Source: Paenibacillus tengchongensis
Lineage (GTDB): Bacteria; Bacillota; Bacilli; Paenibacillales; Paenibacillaceae
DNA: 64,000 nucleotides
NCBI RefSeq assembly: GCF_008973665.1
Contig: NZ_WACP01000015.1
Span: 62,001-126,000 of the forward strand
Direction: 5' to 3'
The notes beneath the pieces were generated by a model. It saw nothing but the letters and a program-made list of their open reading frames with translations, was not told the DNA's origin and searched no databases. The position numbers were made by a program, and so were the translations under genes. Positions 45,877 to 53,599 of this stretch are shown one piece after another; positions within the stretch are counted from its first letter, which is position 1; every line of letters begins with the position of its first letter.

Positions 45877-46461
45877 CTAGCTAAAAACAATGCCTACATC
45901 AACATATCTTTCTGAGCCCAGCAGATTTACTGCAATCTTGGCCCGTCTCTTGTGTTTGTTTATTTTTCTGATTTGACTTTCCAGGCCCAATAACGGACCT
46001 GACTTTACATAGAAATTTGAATTTTCAAAATGAATTTCAGAATAATCTATGATTTCATCGTGATGCGTAAACCGCAAAATACTATCCATTTCACTCTCCT
46101 GGATACTTTTAAAGCAATCCTCTTCCAATCCATTAGTTGTTTCCTCTTCATCAGCAATGACCAATCTTTGGTTATTCACGGCCGTCATTAATTTATCTTT
46201 TTCATTTAAATAATTAAGTAACCTTATTACTCCTGGAACTTTATGTATTAAATAATATGTACTTATATCCATTCTGACTTTCAAAAATATATATCCCGGA
46301 AACAACGGTTTAATAACATCCTGGAACTCCCCTGCGGTTCTCTCAGGTAATTTCCTTTTAGGGGCTATGCAGGTGATGTTCTGATGGATCAGTATTCTAT
46401 AGATCTCTCTCTTTACAAACTCTTCTTTACCGGTATGTACATATATAGCGTACCATTTCAT
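45877..46461 (-). CDS. loaP: LoaP-type NusG paralogue, transcription antiterminator
   Basis: 194 residues. The N-terminal NGN domain (MKWYAIYVHTGKEEFVKREIYR, ...KPLFPGYIFLKV..., VPGVIRLL) binds RNA polymerase. The C-terminal KOW domain (VKSGPLLGLESQIRKINKHKRRAKIAVNLLG) follows a variable linker. Unlike general NusG, it lies at the head of an antibiotic-type operon, as LoaP of Bacillus does upstream of polyketide clusters. LoaP is known to promote processive antitermination. AAGGAGATTTT precedes ATG 46461. Terminator-like hairpins in and after the leader are its expected targets. Confidence 0.88.
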   Translation of the reverse strand: MKWYAIYVHTGKEEFVKREIYRILIHQNITCIAPKRKLPERTAGEFQDVIKPLFPGYIFLKVRMDISTYYLIHKVPGVIRLLNYLNEKDKLMTAVNNQRLVIADEEETTNGLEEDCFKSIQESEMDSILRFTHHDEIIDYSEIHFENSNFYVKSGPLLGLESQIRKINKHKRRAKIAVNLLGSERYVDVGIVFS

Positions 46462-46536
46462 AAAATCTCCTTTTCGGTTAACTACCCTGTCTCAGATGAT
46501 TATCCATCCATTTTTGAAAAAATGTTATATAATGCC

Positions 46537-46565
46537 ATGGTAAACTTTCTATTTTTTATAGTCAA
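46537..46565 (-). promoter_or_regulatory. Candidate promoter of the loaP-NRPS operon
   Basis: On the minus strand TTGACT (46565-46560) and TACCAT (46542-46537) are separated by 17 bases, in a very AT-rich region 75 bases upstream of loaP. The -35 is good and the -10 only fair; a TATATAAC stretch lies just downstream. Confidence 0.45.
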
Positions 46566-46678
46566 TAATGAAAAATTATACAAATTTCTTTTAAATTTAT
46601 TAAATTGAAAATAAATCCTTTTTCACTGGTGCAATTCCAGACGAAACTCCTACTGCAAAAACTTTGTTCAATTCAAAT

Positions 46679-46711
46679 AAGCCGAATTCACCATATAGGT
46701 GAATTCGGCTT
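46679..46711. terminator. Hairpin upstream of the loaP promoter
   Basis: AAGCCGAATTCACC and GGTGAATTCGGCTTT form a perfect stem with a short ATATA loop. The T tract is modest in both directions. It stands between the rRNA methyltransferase and loaP and probably insulates the cluster from upstream transcription. Confidence 0.6.
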
Positions 46712-47110
46712 TCTATAGTTGATTAAATTACTATCCTATTGATGGTTAAATTCACTGTAGAAACGAAAAAAATACTGTCCACTTCCCCAGTTCCCTTCAC
46801 CTTACTCCCACAAGGCTTCACCGCCAATTCTGGGATAATGATTGGTGTCTCTTCATGTTAAGTTAAACCATAGAAAATTGGAAGCCAACTGTTCCAATTG
46901 TGAACGAAAACGAATAAAAATTAGAGTCCAGAATGGCAGGGTGAAGAGCAGGAATAGATCGGGGGAAGGGATTAGGGATCGGAAAAACGATCGAGGTAAA
47001 GCTTGAGCAAAGAATCGCAGAAGCCTTGATGGGACTGGGTTATTGCTTGAGAGAAGGATCGAGGAATGGCTTGAAGAGGGCTTGAAGAGGGCTTTAAAAG
47101 CAGAGAAATA
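46712..47110. other. Gene-poor gap at the cluster boundary, purine-biased
   Basis: No credible gene is visible. From about 46910 to 47110 the plus strand is strongly purine-rich and contains tandem copies of GGCTTGAAGAG (about 47068-47089) and several related CTTGAGAGAAGGATCGAGG stretches. An open frame on the opposite strand (46853-47140) has a simple Ser/Leu/Phe/Pro-rich composition that follows from the base bias. This marks the right edge of the AT-rich island. Confidence 0.4.
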
Positions 47111-47153
47111 GGCTGGAACAATGGTTGGTGCAATCGTCAACCTGGTTCCAGCC
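47111..47153 (-). terminator. Terminator of the rRNA methyltransferase gene
   Basis: GGCTGGAAC (47111-47119) pairs with GTTCCAGCC (47145-47153), with an inner GGTTG/CAACC stem. It lies 66 bases beyond the methyltransferase stop, and TATTTCTCTG follows on the minus strand. Confidence 0.6.
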
Positions 47154-47218
47154 TTTGTGCAGTTAGAGACAGTTATTTTTAATCAGGGACAGTGATTTGG
47201 GCGTTGGACGGGAATTTT

Positions 47219-48013
47219 TTATTTATTAAATTCACGCTGCCGCATCGCCTCAAACAGCAGCACCGTCGCTGCCATTGCTGCGTTCAGCGACTCGGCCCGG
47301 CCGGGCATCGGAATGATGATGCTCTTGTCTACGAGCGCGGCCGTCTGCGGCGAGATGCCCTGGCCCTCGCTGCCGATGAGCAGCCACTGGCTGCCGCGGA
47401 AGTCATGCGTGTAGCAGGAGTCCGTGCCGGCCAGCGAGGTGCTGACCAGCAGTGTGCCGCGCTCGCGGGCCTGCGGCAGCACCTGTCCCAGATTGGCTTC
47501 CGCGACCGGGAGATGGAATAGCGAGCCCATCGTTGAGCGGATGGTCTTCGGGTTGTACAGGTCGGCGCAGCCGTGGCCGAGGATAACGCCGTCCGCTCCG
47601 GCCGCATCGGCGCTGCGGATGATCGTGCCGACGTTGCCGGGGTCCTGCACGCCGTCAAGGACAACGACCAGACTGCCCTGCTGTGCCAGGATCGTCTCCA
47701 CGCCCTTCCGCTCCTTGCGGATGACGGCGAATACCGGCTGCGGCGTGTTCGTGCTGCTCACTTTGCCAATGACGGCCGCCGACACGCCGATGACTTCCAT
47801 GCCCTGCACGGATTGCAGCAGCGGCTTCAACTCGGCGGGCATGCCCTTATCTACATCGAAGGCCAGAATCTCCACCTCGGCGGCGGCCATCAGCGCCTCC
47901 TGCACCAGATGGATGCCTTCCACAATATATTTGCCGGACTTGTCACGGTGCTTCTTCTCCTGCAGTCCGGCCCACTCTTTAACCCGCGTATTTTGCGGCG
48001 ATAATATTTCCAT
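47219..48013 (-). CDS. TrmH/SpoU-family RNA 2'-O-methyltransferase
   Basis: 264 residues. The SPOUT motifs are visible: VVVLDGVQDPGNVGTIIRSADAAGADGVIL, WLLIGSEGQGIS and IPMPGRAESLNAAMAATVLLFE, the last forming part of the trefoil-knot SAM site. The N-terminal substrate-binding domain (VKEWAGLQEKKHRDKSGKYIVEG) resembles YsgA/RlmB-like enzymes. It methylates ribose of rRNA or tRNA; the exact target is not visible. It probably shares a transcript with the upstream potassium regulator gene, 19 bases away. Confidence 0.9.
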   Translation of the reverse strand: MEILSPQNTRVKEWAGLQEKKHRDKSGKYIVEGIHLVQEALMAAAEVEILAFDVDKGMPAELKPLLQSVQGMEVIGVSAAVIGKVSSTNTPQPVFAVIRKERKGVETILAQQGSLVVVLDGVQDPGNVGTIIRSADAAGADGVILGHGCADLYNPKTIRSTMGSLFHLPVAEANLGQVLPQARERGTLLVSTSLAGTDSCYTHDFRGSQWLLIGSEGQGISPQTAALVDKSIIIPMPGRAESLNAAMAATVLLFEAMRQREFNK

Positions 48014-48032
48014 AAGTTCCTGCCTTTCTTAA

Positions 48033-48692
48033 CTACTGGTACGCCATCTCCAGCTTCGCCAGGTTGTCCTTGCGGCCAACGATGACTAGCACGTCTTCAG
48101 GCTTCAGCCGGTCCTCGGCCCGCGGCGAGATGTTCATCTCTTCGCCCCGGCGGATCGCCATCACGTTGCAGCCAAATTTGGCGCGGATGTTCAGCTCCTG
48201 CAGATTTTTGCCGATCATTTGCTGGGGCGCCTTCATGTCCAGGATACTGTAATCCGGAGACAGCTCGATATAGTCGAGTATGTTCGGCGAAGCCAGATGA
48301 TGCGCCACCCGTGCGCCCATATCCCGCTCCGGAAAGACCACCTTATCGGCGCCGATCTTGCTCAGCACCTTGCCGTGCAGCTCGTTTCTGGCCTTGACCA
48401 CAATATTCGGCACGCCGAGATCCTTCAGAATCAGCGTCGTCAGAATACTGGACTGGATATCCTCGCCGATGGCGACAACAACGACGTCAAAGTTCCGGAT
48501 CCCCAAGGCCCGCAGCGCTTCCTCATCGGTGCAGTCCGCCGAGACGGCGTGGGTGACGATGCCGGAAATCTCCTGCGTGCGCTGCTCGTCCGCATCGATC
48601 GCCAGCACATCGAAGCCCATGCCGCTGAGCGTCTTGGCTACGCTGGAGCCGAACCGGCCCATGCCGATGACGGCGAATTGTTTTTTGGCCAT
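48033..48692 (-). CDS. KtrA/KtrC-type RCK regulator of potassium uptake
   Basis: 219 residues. The N-terminal Rossmann RCK_N domain (FAVIGMGRFGSSVAKTL, DADEQR) binds nucleotide, and the C-terminal RCK_C domain (LQELNIRAKFGCNVMAIRR, PEDVLVIVGR) is the region that binds c-di-AMP in homologues. As a cytoplasmic ring it gates a KtrB/KtrD membrane channel, which is not encoded here, so KtrC is the likelier identity. No c-di-AMP riboswitch is seen in the short upstream gap. GGAGGGA precedes ATG. Confidence 0.9.
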   Translation of the reverse strand: MAKKQFAVIGMGRFGSSVAKTLSGMGFDVLAIDADEQRTQEISGIVTHAVSADCTDEEALRALGIRNFDVVVVAIGEDIQSSILTTLILKDLGVPNIVVKARNELHGKVLSKIGADKVVFPERDMGARVAHHLASPNILDYIELSPDYSILDMKAPQQMIGKNLQELNIRAKFGCNVMAIRRGEEMNISPRAEDRLKPEDVLVIVGRKDNLAKLEMAYQ

Positions 48693-48833
48693 AGTCTAGT
48701 CTGTCCCTCCCACATACGCTAATGCATCTCCAAGTAGTATAGCACAAGCCCCCCTAAACTTGAATTTTCGGACCGGCGGACGGGTACATTAAGACGGGGT
48801 ACGAATTTACACTAACCATCGGGAGGTCAAAGC

Positions 48834-49070
48834 ATGCCGGTAACCATTGATTTGCGCCAGGCGATTCTTCATAAAGTCCACGGCCAGTCCGAGGAGCAGC
48901 TGAAGGAAATGATTGAAGGCTCCATCGGCGGTCCGGAGGCAGCGCTGCCGGGACTCGGAGCCGTGTTCGAGATGATGTGGCCCGACCTGAGCGAAGCCAA
49001 GCAGGATCATCTGGTCGCCAAGCTGCACCGACACCTGGAGAAGGTTACACCCGGTTCTATTACGTCCTAG
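48834..49070 (+). CDS. sspI: Small acid-soluble spore protein SspI
   Basis: 78 residues. IDLRQAILHKVHGQSEEQLKEMIEGSI and LPGLGAVFEMMWP match the SspI family closely, with a slightly longer C terminus than Bacillus SspI. SspI is a minor spore protein of the forespore. CGGGAGGTCAAAGC precedes ATG 48834. It is a single-gene unit transcribed away from the potassium regulator and marks the host as a spore former. Confidence 0.92.
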   Translation: MPVTIDLRQAILHKVHGQSEEQLKEMIEGSIGGPEAALPGLGAVFEMMWPDLSEAKQDHLVAKLHRHLEKVTPGSITS

Positions 49071-49094
49071 GACAACCGTTTCGTATCGCCAAAA

Positions 49095-49136
49095 AACCTC
49101 CGCACCGGCATGCCGTTGGCATCACGGGCGGAGGTT
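49095..49136. terminator. Bidirectional terminator between sspI and prfC
   Basis: AACCTCCGC at 49095-49103 pairs with GCGGAGGTT at 49128-49136. The plus side is followed by GTATTTTTA, and the minus side by TTTTTT (A run at 49091-49096). It serves the convergent sspI and prfC. Confidence 0.8.
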
Positions 49137-49220
49137 GTATTTTTACATTTTGACAGGATAACCACTATTCACGAAAGACCCGCTGCACTTATACTCCGTT
49201 TGACTTAGACTCCCACAAAT

Positions 49221-50801
49221 TTACGGAGCCGTCTCCAGGAACTTGGCGCTTGGATTCTTCTCTATGGCGGTACGCATCGCGTATTCATTCTCGAACAGCA
49301 CGACATAATTACCCTTCTTATCCGTTACCAGCGTCGAGTTGATGCGGAACTTCGCCGGGTCCGGCTTGTTCTCATCGACAATCCAGCGTGCGAACTGGTA
49401 GGACATCCGCTGCAACTGCACATCCACGCCATACTCGCCTTTCATCCGGTACTCGAACACCTCGAACTGCAGCTGCCCGACCACCCCGAGAATAATATCG
49501 TCGAAGTTCACCGTGCGGAAGACCTGGATCATCCCTTCTTCGGTCAGCTGGTCGATCCCCTTCTGGAATTGCTTCGATTTCAGCGCATTCTTAATGCTCA
49601 CTTTGGAGAAAATTTCCGGCGAGAACGTCGGCAGCTCGTCGAACTCGATATCCCCCGCCTGGCTCAGCGTGTCGCCGATCCGGAAGATGCCGGGGTCGAA
49701 CAGACCGATAATATCGCCCGGATAAGCCTCTTCGACGATATCCCGGTCCTGCGCCAGGAACTGCTGCGGCTGCGACAGCTTGATGTCCTTGCCCGCCCGC
49801 ACATGCTTCACGCTCATGCCGCGCTCGAACTTGCCCGAGACAATCCGCAGGAATGCGATCCGGTCGCGGTGGGCCGGGTTCATGTTGGCCTGGATTTTGA
49901 AGACATATCCGGTGAACTTCTCATTGGTCGGTTCCACAGAACCAGCTGTACTGCGGCGCGGCTCCGGTTTCGGCGCCAGTTCAAGAAAGTTGTCCAGGAA
50001 GGTCTGGACTCCGAAATTATTGATTGCCGAGCCGAAGAAGACCGGGGTCAGCTCGCCGCGGAGTACCTTCTCGTAATCAAAAGCGTCGCCCGCCACGTCC
50101 AGCAGCTCCAGATCCTGGCACAGCTGCTCATGCAGAAATTCGCCCGCCATCTCGCGGATAATTGGATCGCGGTAGCTCTCCACTTTCTGCACTTTGATGA
50201 CACTGTGGTCATCGCCCTGGAACAGCTCCACCTGATTCTTCATCCGGTCGTAGACGCCGCACAGCTCGCGGCCGCTCCCGATCGGCCAGTTCATCGGTAC
50301 AGAGCGGATGCCCAGCACATTCTCCAGCTCTTCCATCAAGTCAAACGGACTCTGACCCTCGCGGTCCAGCTTGTTGATAAACGTAAAGATCGGAATTCCC
50401 CGTTTGGCGCAGACCTGGAACAGCTTGATCGTCTGGGCTTCCACGCCCTTCGCCACGTCAATCAGCATGACTGCGCTGTCGGCGGCCGTCAAGGTACGGT
50501 AGGTGTCCTCACTGAAATCCTGGTGACCCGGAGTATCAAGGATGTTCACCCGGTGGTCCAGATAATCAAACTGCATAACGGAAGACGTTACAGAAATCCC
50601 GCGCTGCTTCTCGATTTCCATCCAGTCACTTGTTGCATGCTTACTGGCTTTACGGGCCTTGACCGTGCCCGCCAGGCGGATGGCGCCGCCGAACAGCAGC
50701 AGCTTCTCCGTTAATGTTGTTTTCCCCGCATCGGGGTGGGAAATGATCGCAAACGTTCTGCGTTTGTCCACTTCCTGCTTCAGCTTCTGATCCGCTGCCA
50801 T
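49221..50801 (-). CDS. prfC: Peptide chain release factor 3
   Basis: 526 residues, the usual RF3 length. GTPase motifs: P-loop ISHPDAGKTTLTE, switch region KQRGISVTSSVMQF, DTPGHQDFSEDTYRT and NKLD. The C-terminal domains (VVGQLQFEVFEYRMKGEYGVDV) are RF3-specific. It recycles RF1/RF2 from the ribosome after termination. The ribosome site is weak (AAGGGA about 14 bases before ATG 50801). No other in-frame start fits the family better. Confidence 0.97.
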   Translation of the reverse strand: MAADQKLKQEVDKRRTFAIISHPDAGKTTLTEKLLLFGGAIRLAGTVKARKASKHATSDWMEIEKQRGISVTSSVMQFDYLDHRVNILDTPGHQDFSEDTYRTLTAADSAVMLIDVAKGVEAQTIKLFQVCAKRGIPIFTFINKLDREGQSPFDLMEELENVLGIRSVPMNWPIGSGRELCGVYDRMKNQVELFQGDDHSVIKVQKVESYRDPIIREMAGEFLHEQLCQDLELLDVAGDAFDYEKVLRGELTPVFFGSAINNFGVQTFLDNFLELAPKPEPRRSTAGSVEPTNEKFTGYVFKIQANMNPAHRDRIAFLRIVSGKFERGMSVKHVRAGKDIKLSQPQQFLAQDRDIVEEAYPGDIIGLFDPGIFRIGDTLSQAGDIEFDELPTFSPEIFSKVSIKNALKSKQFQKGIDQLTEEGMIQVFRTVNFDDIILGVVGQLQFEVFEYRMKGEYGVDVQLQRMSYQFARWIVDENKPDPAKFRINSTLVTDKKGNYVVLFENEYAMRTAIEKNPSAKFLETAP

Positions 50802-51047
50802 AGGTTTTGCACATATCCCTTCATCTATAAATTCGTATAATCCGTGCCTATGCTGACGGGCAAGAAATCAAATGGGTGCTCTGCTCATTCGCCTTAAGTC
50901 CCTTCACAGTGGATTATGGATGGATTCTTGCTTAAACGATCCCTAATTCTTCAACCGCTTCAAAAAAAACATCCTTATCAGTATAACAAAATCCGGCCGG
51001 CATTATCTACACCAAAGCGGCGGAACAAGGGCAGTTGCGTAAATAAA

Positions 51048-51075
51048 AATGGCACTGACCGGAATCAGTGCCATT
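51048..51075 (-). terminator. Terminator of zwf
   Basis: AATGGCACTGA (51048-51058) pairs with TCAGTGCCATT (51065-51075) around a six-base loop, and TTTTTATTTACG follows on the minus strand. It is 23 bases past the zwf stop. Confidence 0.88.
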
Positions 51076-51097
51076 CTCTATCGATCCATAAACAGGC

Positions 51098-52648
51098 TTA
51101 GCTGTTAACACTCCATACCACATTGTCTTCTTCCTGGCCGTTGACAGGCCACCAATGGAAGCCTTCGCGGGCCAGCAGCTGTTCCGCTTCAACCGGCCCC
51201 CAGGAGCCTGCCGGGTAGGAAGCCAGGTCGCCGCCCTCTTCCTTCCAGGCCTGGGCGATGCGGTCCACGAAGGACCAGGCCGAGGAGACTTCATCCCAGC
51301 GGGTGAAGTAAGTCGAATCCCCGCGGGCTGCATCATGCAGCAGACGCTCATAGGCTTCCGGCGAGTTGATGCCGACCAGGCAGCTCTGGCAGAAGTCCAT
51401 CGCCAGCGGCTGGATTTCCGATTCGGAGCCAGGCTTCTTGGCGTTGATCTTCACATAAATGCCTTCCATTGGGTTCACGCGGATAACGAGCAGGTTCGGC
51501 TCCAGCTTATGCTTCTGGCCGAGATACACGTTCGTCGGCATGCCCTTGAATTCCACGACCACTTCGGTCGTCTTCACCGGCAGCCGTTTGCCGGTGCGGA
51601 TGTAGAACGGTACGCCCGCCCAGCGGAAGTTATCGACGAACACACGCGCCGCAAAATACGTCTCGGTGTTTGATTCCGGGTCCACCTTATCTTCCTGGCG
51701 GTAAGCCGGCAGGGACTTGCCTTTGTAGAGGCCTTGCGTATATTGACCGCGCACGACATTCTCACGTACTTCCTCCGCGGAAGCATACGGACGCAGGGAA
51801 CGCAGTACCTTCACCTTCTCGTCGCGGATGTCCTCGGCGAGCAGTCGGCTTGGCGGCTCCATGGCGATCATCGTCAGAAGCTGCAGCATATGGTTCTGCC
51901 CCATATCACGCAAGGCACCGGCATGATCGTAATATCCGCCGCGCTCTTCTACGCCAACCGTTTCACCGAGCGTAATCTGCACATTGGCGATGTGCTTGTT
52001 ATTCCACAGCGGCTCAAAGAAAGCGTTGGCGAACCGGATGACTTCAATATTCTGAACCATTTCCTTACCAAGGTAATGGTCGATCCGGTAAATCTCCTCT
52101 TCCTTGAACACCTGGCGGATCTGCTCGTTCAGCTCTTCCGCCGACTCCAGATTGTACCCGAACGGCTTCTCGATTACGAGACGGTGCCAGCCGGGACTTT
52201 CCAGCATGCCGCCCGCCTGCAGGTTAAACGATACGCTGCCGAACAGCTCAGGCGCCAGGGCCAGATAGAACAGCCGGTTGCCCGGAATGCCGAACTTGGC
52301 CTCAATGGCTGCAGTCTGCGCGCTCAGCTCGCGGAAGCCGTCGATATTGTTGATGTCCAGAGACTTGTATTCAAAATGCTGCACGAACTCGTTCCATTCC
52401 GCATCATCTCCCGCCTGGTAACGGCAGAACTCGCGGATGGACTCTTTCACATCCTCCCGGAATTGCTCCTGGGAGCGGGGACGGCGAGCCACGCCAATGA
52501 CCGCAAAGTCTTGGGTCAGCTTGCCTTCGCGGTACAAACTGTAAATCGCCGGAAATAGCTTGCGCCGGGCCAGATCTCCGGTTGCCCCAAAAATAAAGAA
52601 TACGGCACCGGGGGTATGCAATGCATCAAGGGTTTGATTTTCAGCCAT
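51098..52648 (-). CDS. zwf: Glucose-6-phosphate 1-dehydrogenase
   Basis: 516 residues. NADP-binding GATGDLARRKLFPAIY, the active-site peptide RIDHYLGKEMVQN and the substrate-binding EKPFGYNLESAEELN are all present. It catalyses the first step of the oxidative pentose phosphate pathway and supplies NADPH. ATG 52648 is preceded by GAGGAG. It stands alone between terminators; a Fur-box-like dyad lies 31 bases upstream. Confidence 0.97.
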   Translation of the reverse strand: MAENQTLDALHTPGAVFFIFGATGDLARRKLFPAIYSLYREGKLTQDFAVIGVARRPRSQEQFREDVKESIREFCRYQAGDDAEWNEFVQHFEYKSLDINNIDGFRELSAQTAAIEAKFGIPGNRLFYLALAPELFGSVSFNLQAGGMLESPGWHRLVIEKPFGYNLESAEELNEQIRQVFKEEEIYRIDHYLGKEMVQNIEVIRFANAFFEPLWNNKHIANVQITLGETVGVEERGGYYDHAGALRDMGQNHMLQLLTMIAMEPPSRLLAEDIRDEKVKVLRSLRPYASAEEVRENVVRGQYTQGLYKGKSLPAYRQEDKVDPESNTETYFAARVFVDNFRWAGVPFYIRTGKRLPVKTTEVVVEFKGMPTNVYLGQKHKLEPNLLVIRVNPMEGIYVKINAKKPGSESEIQPLAMDFCQSCLVGINSPEAYERLLHDAARGDSTYFTRWDEVSSAWSFVDRIAQAWKEEGGDLASYPAGSWGPVEAEQLLAREGFHWWPVNGQEEDNVVWSVNS

Positions 52649-52678
52649 GGCTCCTCATCTCTCTGTATGTAATATAGT

Positions 52679-52693
52679 TGACAATCATTCTCA
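52679..52693. promoter_or_regulatory. Fur-box-like palindrome upstream of zwf
   Basis: TGACAATCATTCTCA matches TGATAATNATTATCA at 13 of 15 positions, with both mismatches placed symmetrically. It lies 31-45 bases before the zwf start. A Fur or related PerR/Zur site is possible. No clear promoter hexamers surround it. Confidence 0.4.
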
Positions 52694-53225
52694 GCGCCGG
52701 ATAGTAGAACGAAACGCATGACGGCGTGATGTCATTTTATCATATTCGCGGGAAGGATGCTATCAGATTCCTGACAGTTTTTCTCGGAATTTCGCAATTT
52801 TCCATTACATTTTCTTATCCGTTTACATAGTCCCGCTTATACATTATTCCCTATTCTTCATATCCAGATTCAGGAACACAGCTATTATAACCTTATGCCC
52901 TTAGCCCCGCAACGCGGTGGCCGGAAACCGGACCCGTTTGCAGAGTGTGCCAAGCCTTCAGATACCCGGATTATGCAACGGAAGAAATCAGCGTCAGATT
53001 GTGAGGCCTGATCATTCCAGTGTACCCGCCTCCTTTGCTATCGGATGGCTGGAACCGTTCCACCAAGCTTGGGAGATGCACTCCACTGTAGAGGGGGCTG
53101 GCCGACTAACCATGTACAAGCTGGTGCATTGACCAAGTTAAATTTATGGACAGTATGCGCCGACAGCCCCAGCTTGTACTCGCAGTTCGCCGGTGCATAG
53201 CTGCAATTTGGTGCGTTCAAAGTAT
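52694..53225. other. Gap upstream of zwf, no supported gene
   Basis: About 530 bases of mixed composition. Short open frames on both strands (for example 52917-53132 plus and 53038-53265 minus) lack ribosome sites and family resemblance. I see no RNA gene or mobile element. Confidence 0.4.
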
Positions 53226-53408
53226 TAGTTCGATTTCCGCCACTTATTTGGTTCGGTTTTTGCATTTTCTTGAAGTTAGTTGGAATTCCGCCACTTAATT
53301 CTGGGCATATCCCTCCACATCAGCTAAATCAGGAGAATTAAGTGGTTATTATCCAATTGCTCTTTTCAAATTGGCATTTTGACACAAATTAAGTGTCGAA
53401 ATTCCAAT
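53226..53408. repeat. Repeated GGAATTCCGCCACTTAATT-type elements
   Basis: TTGGAATTCCGCCACTTAATT at 53280-53300 reappears inverted as AATTAAGTGTCGAAATTCCAA at 53388-53408 with two mismatches. A third, partial copy (TTCGATTTCCGCCACTTATTTGG) lies at about 53229-53252. AGAATTAAGTGG at 53334-53345 is a perfect inverse of CCACTTAATTCT at 53291-53302. It is a cluster of small interspersed repeats; function unknown. Confidence 0.65.
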
Positions 53409-53440
53409 TAATCCGAAATCCGAATAGCGCCTTCTGCATT

Positions 53441-53472
53441 AGCCTGTTGAGCGATCAGCCTGTTGAGCGATT
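53441..53472. repeat. Two-copy 16-base tandem repeat
   Basis: AGCCTGTTGAGCGATC is followed at once by AGCCTGTTGAGCGATT. It is a short tandem duplication between the repeat cluster and the ywmB terminator, with no visible function. Confidence 0.7.
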
Positions 53473-53510
53473 ACCCGGCTGAACGTGCATTACTCCAGTG
53501 TCGGCACGCC

Positions 53511-53546
53511 AAAAAGCCGCCTGCCGGTACGGTCCCGGCAAACGGC
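53511..53546 (-). terminator. Terminator of ywmB
   Basis: GCCGCCTGCCGG (53516-53527) pairs at 10 of 12 positions with CCGGCAAACGGC (53535-53546). AAAAA at 53511-53515 gives a U tract on the minus transcript. Confidence 0.75.
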
Positions 53547-53599
53547 TCAGCATTTCTTGACGCTTCTCTTTTCTATGAACAATTTCAGGGCCTGTTCCC

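Noticed and set aside
46853..47140. 95-codon minus-strand frame in the boundary gap
   Set aside because: Composition follows the purine bias of the DNA, with low-complexity Ser/Leu/Phe/Pro sequence and no ribosome site.
49569..50714. 381-codon plus-strand frame opposite prfC
   Set aside because: Shadow of RF3, whose GTPase motifs are unambiguous on the minus strand.
52917..53132. 71-codon frame between zwf and ywmB
   Set aside because: No ribosome site, no family resemblance, and an overlapping frame of similar quality exists on the other strand.
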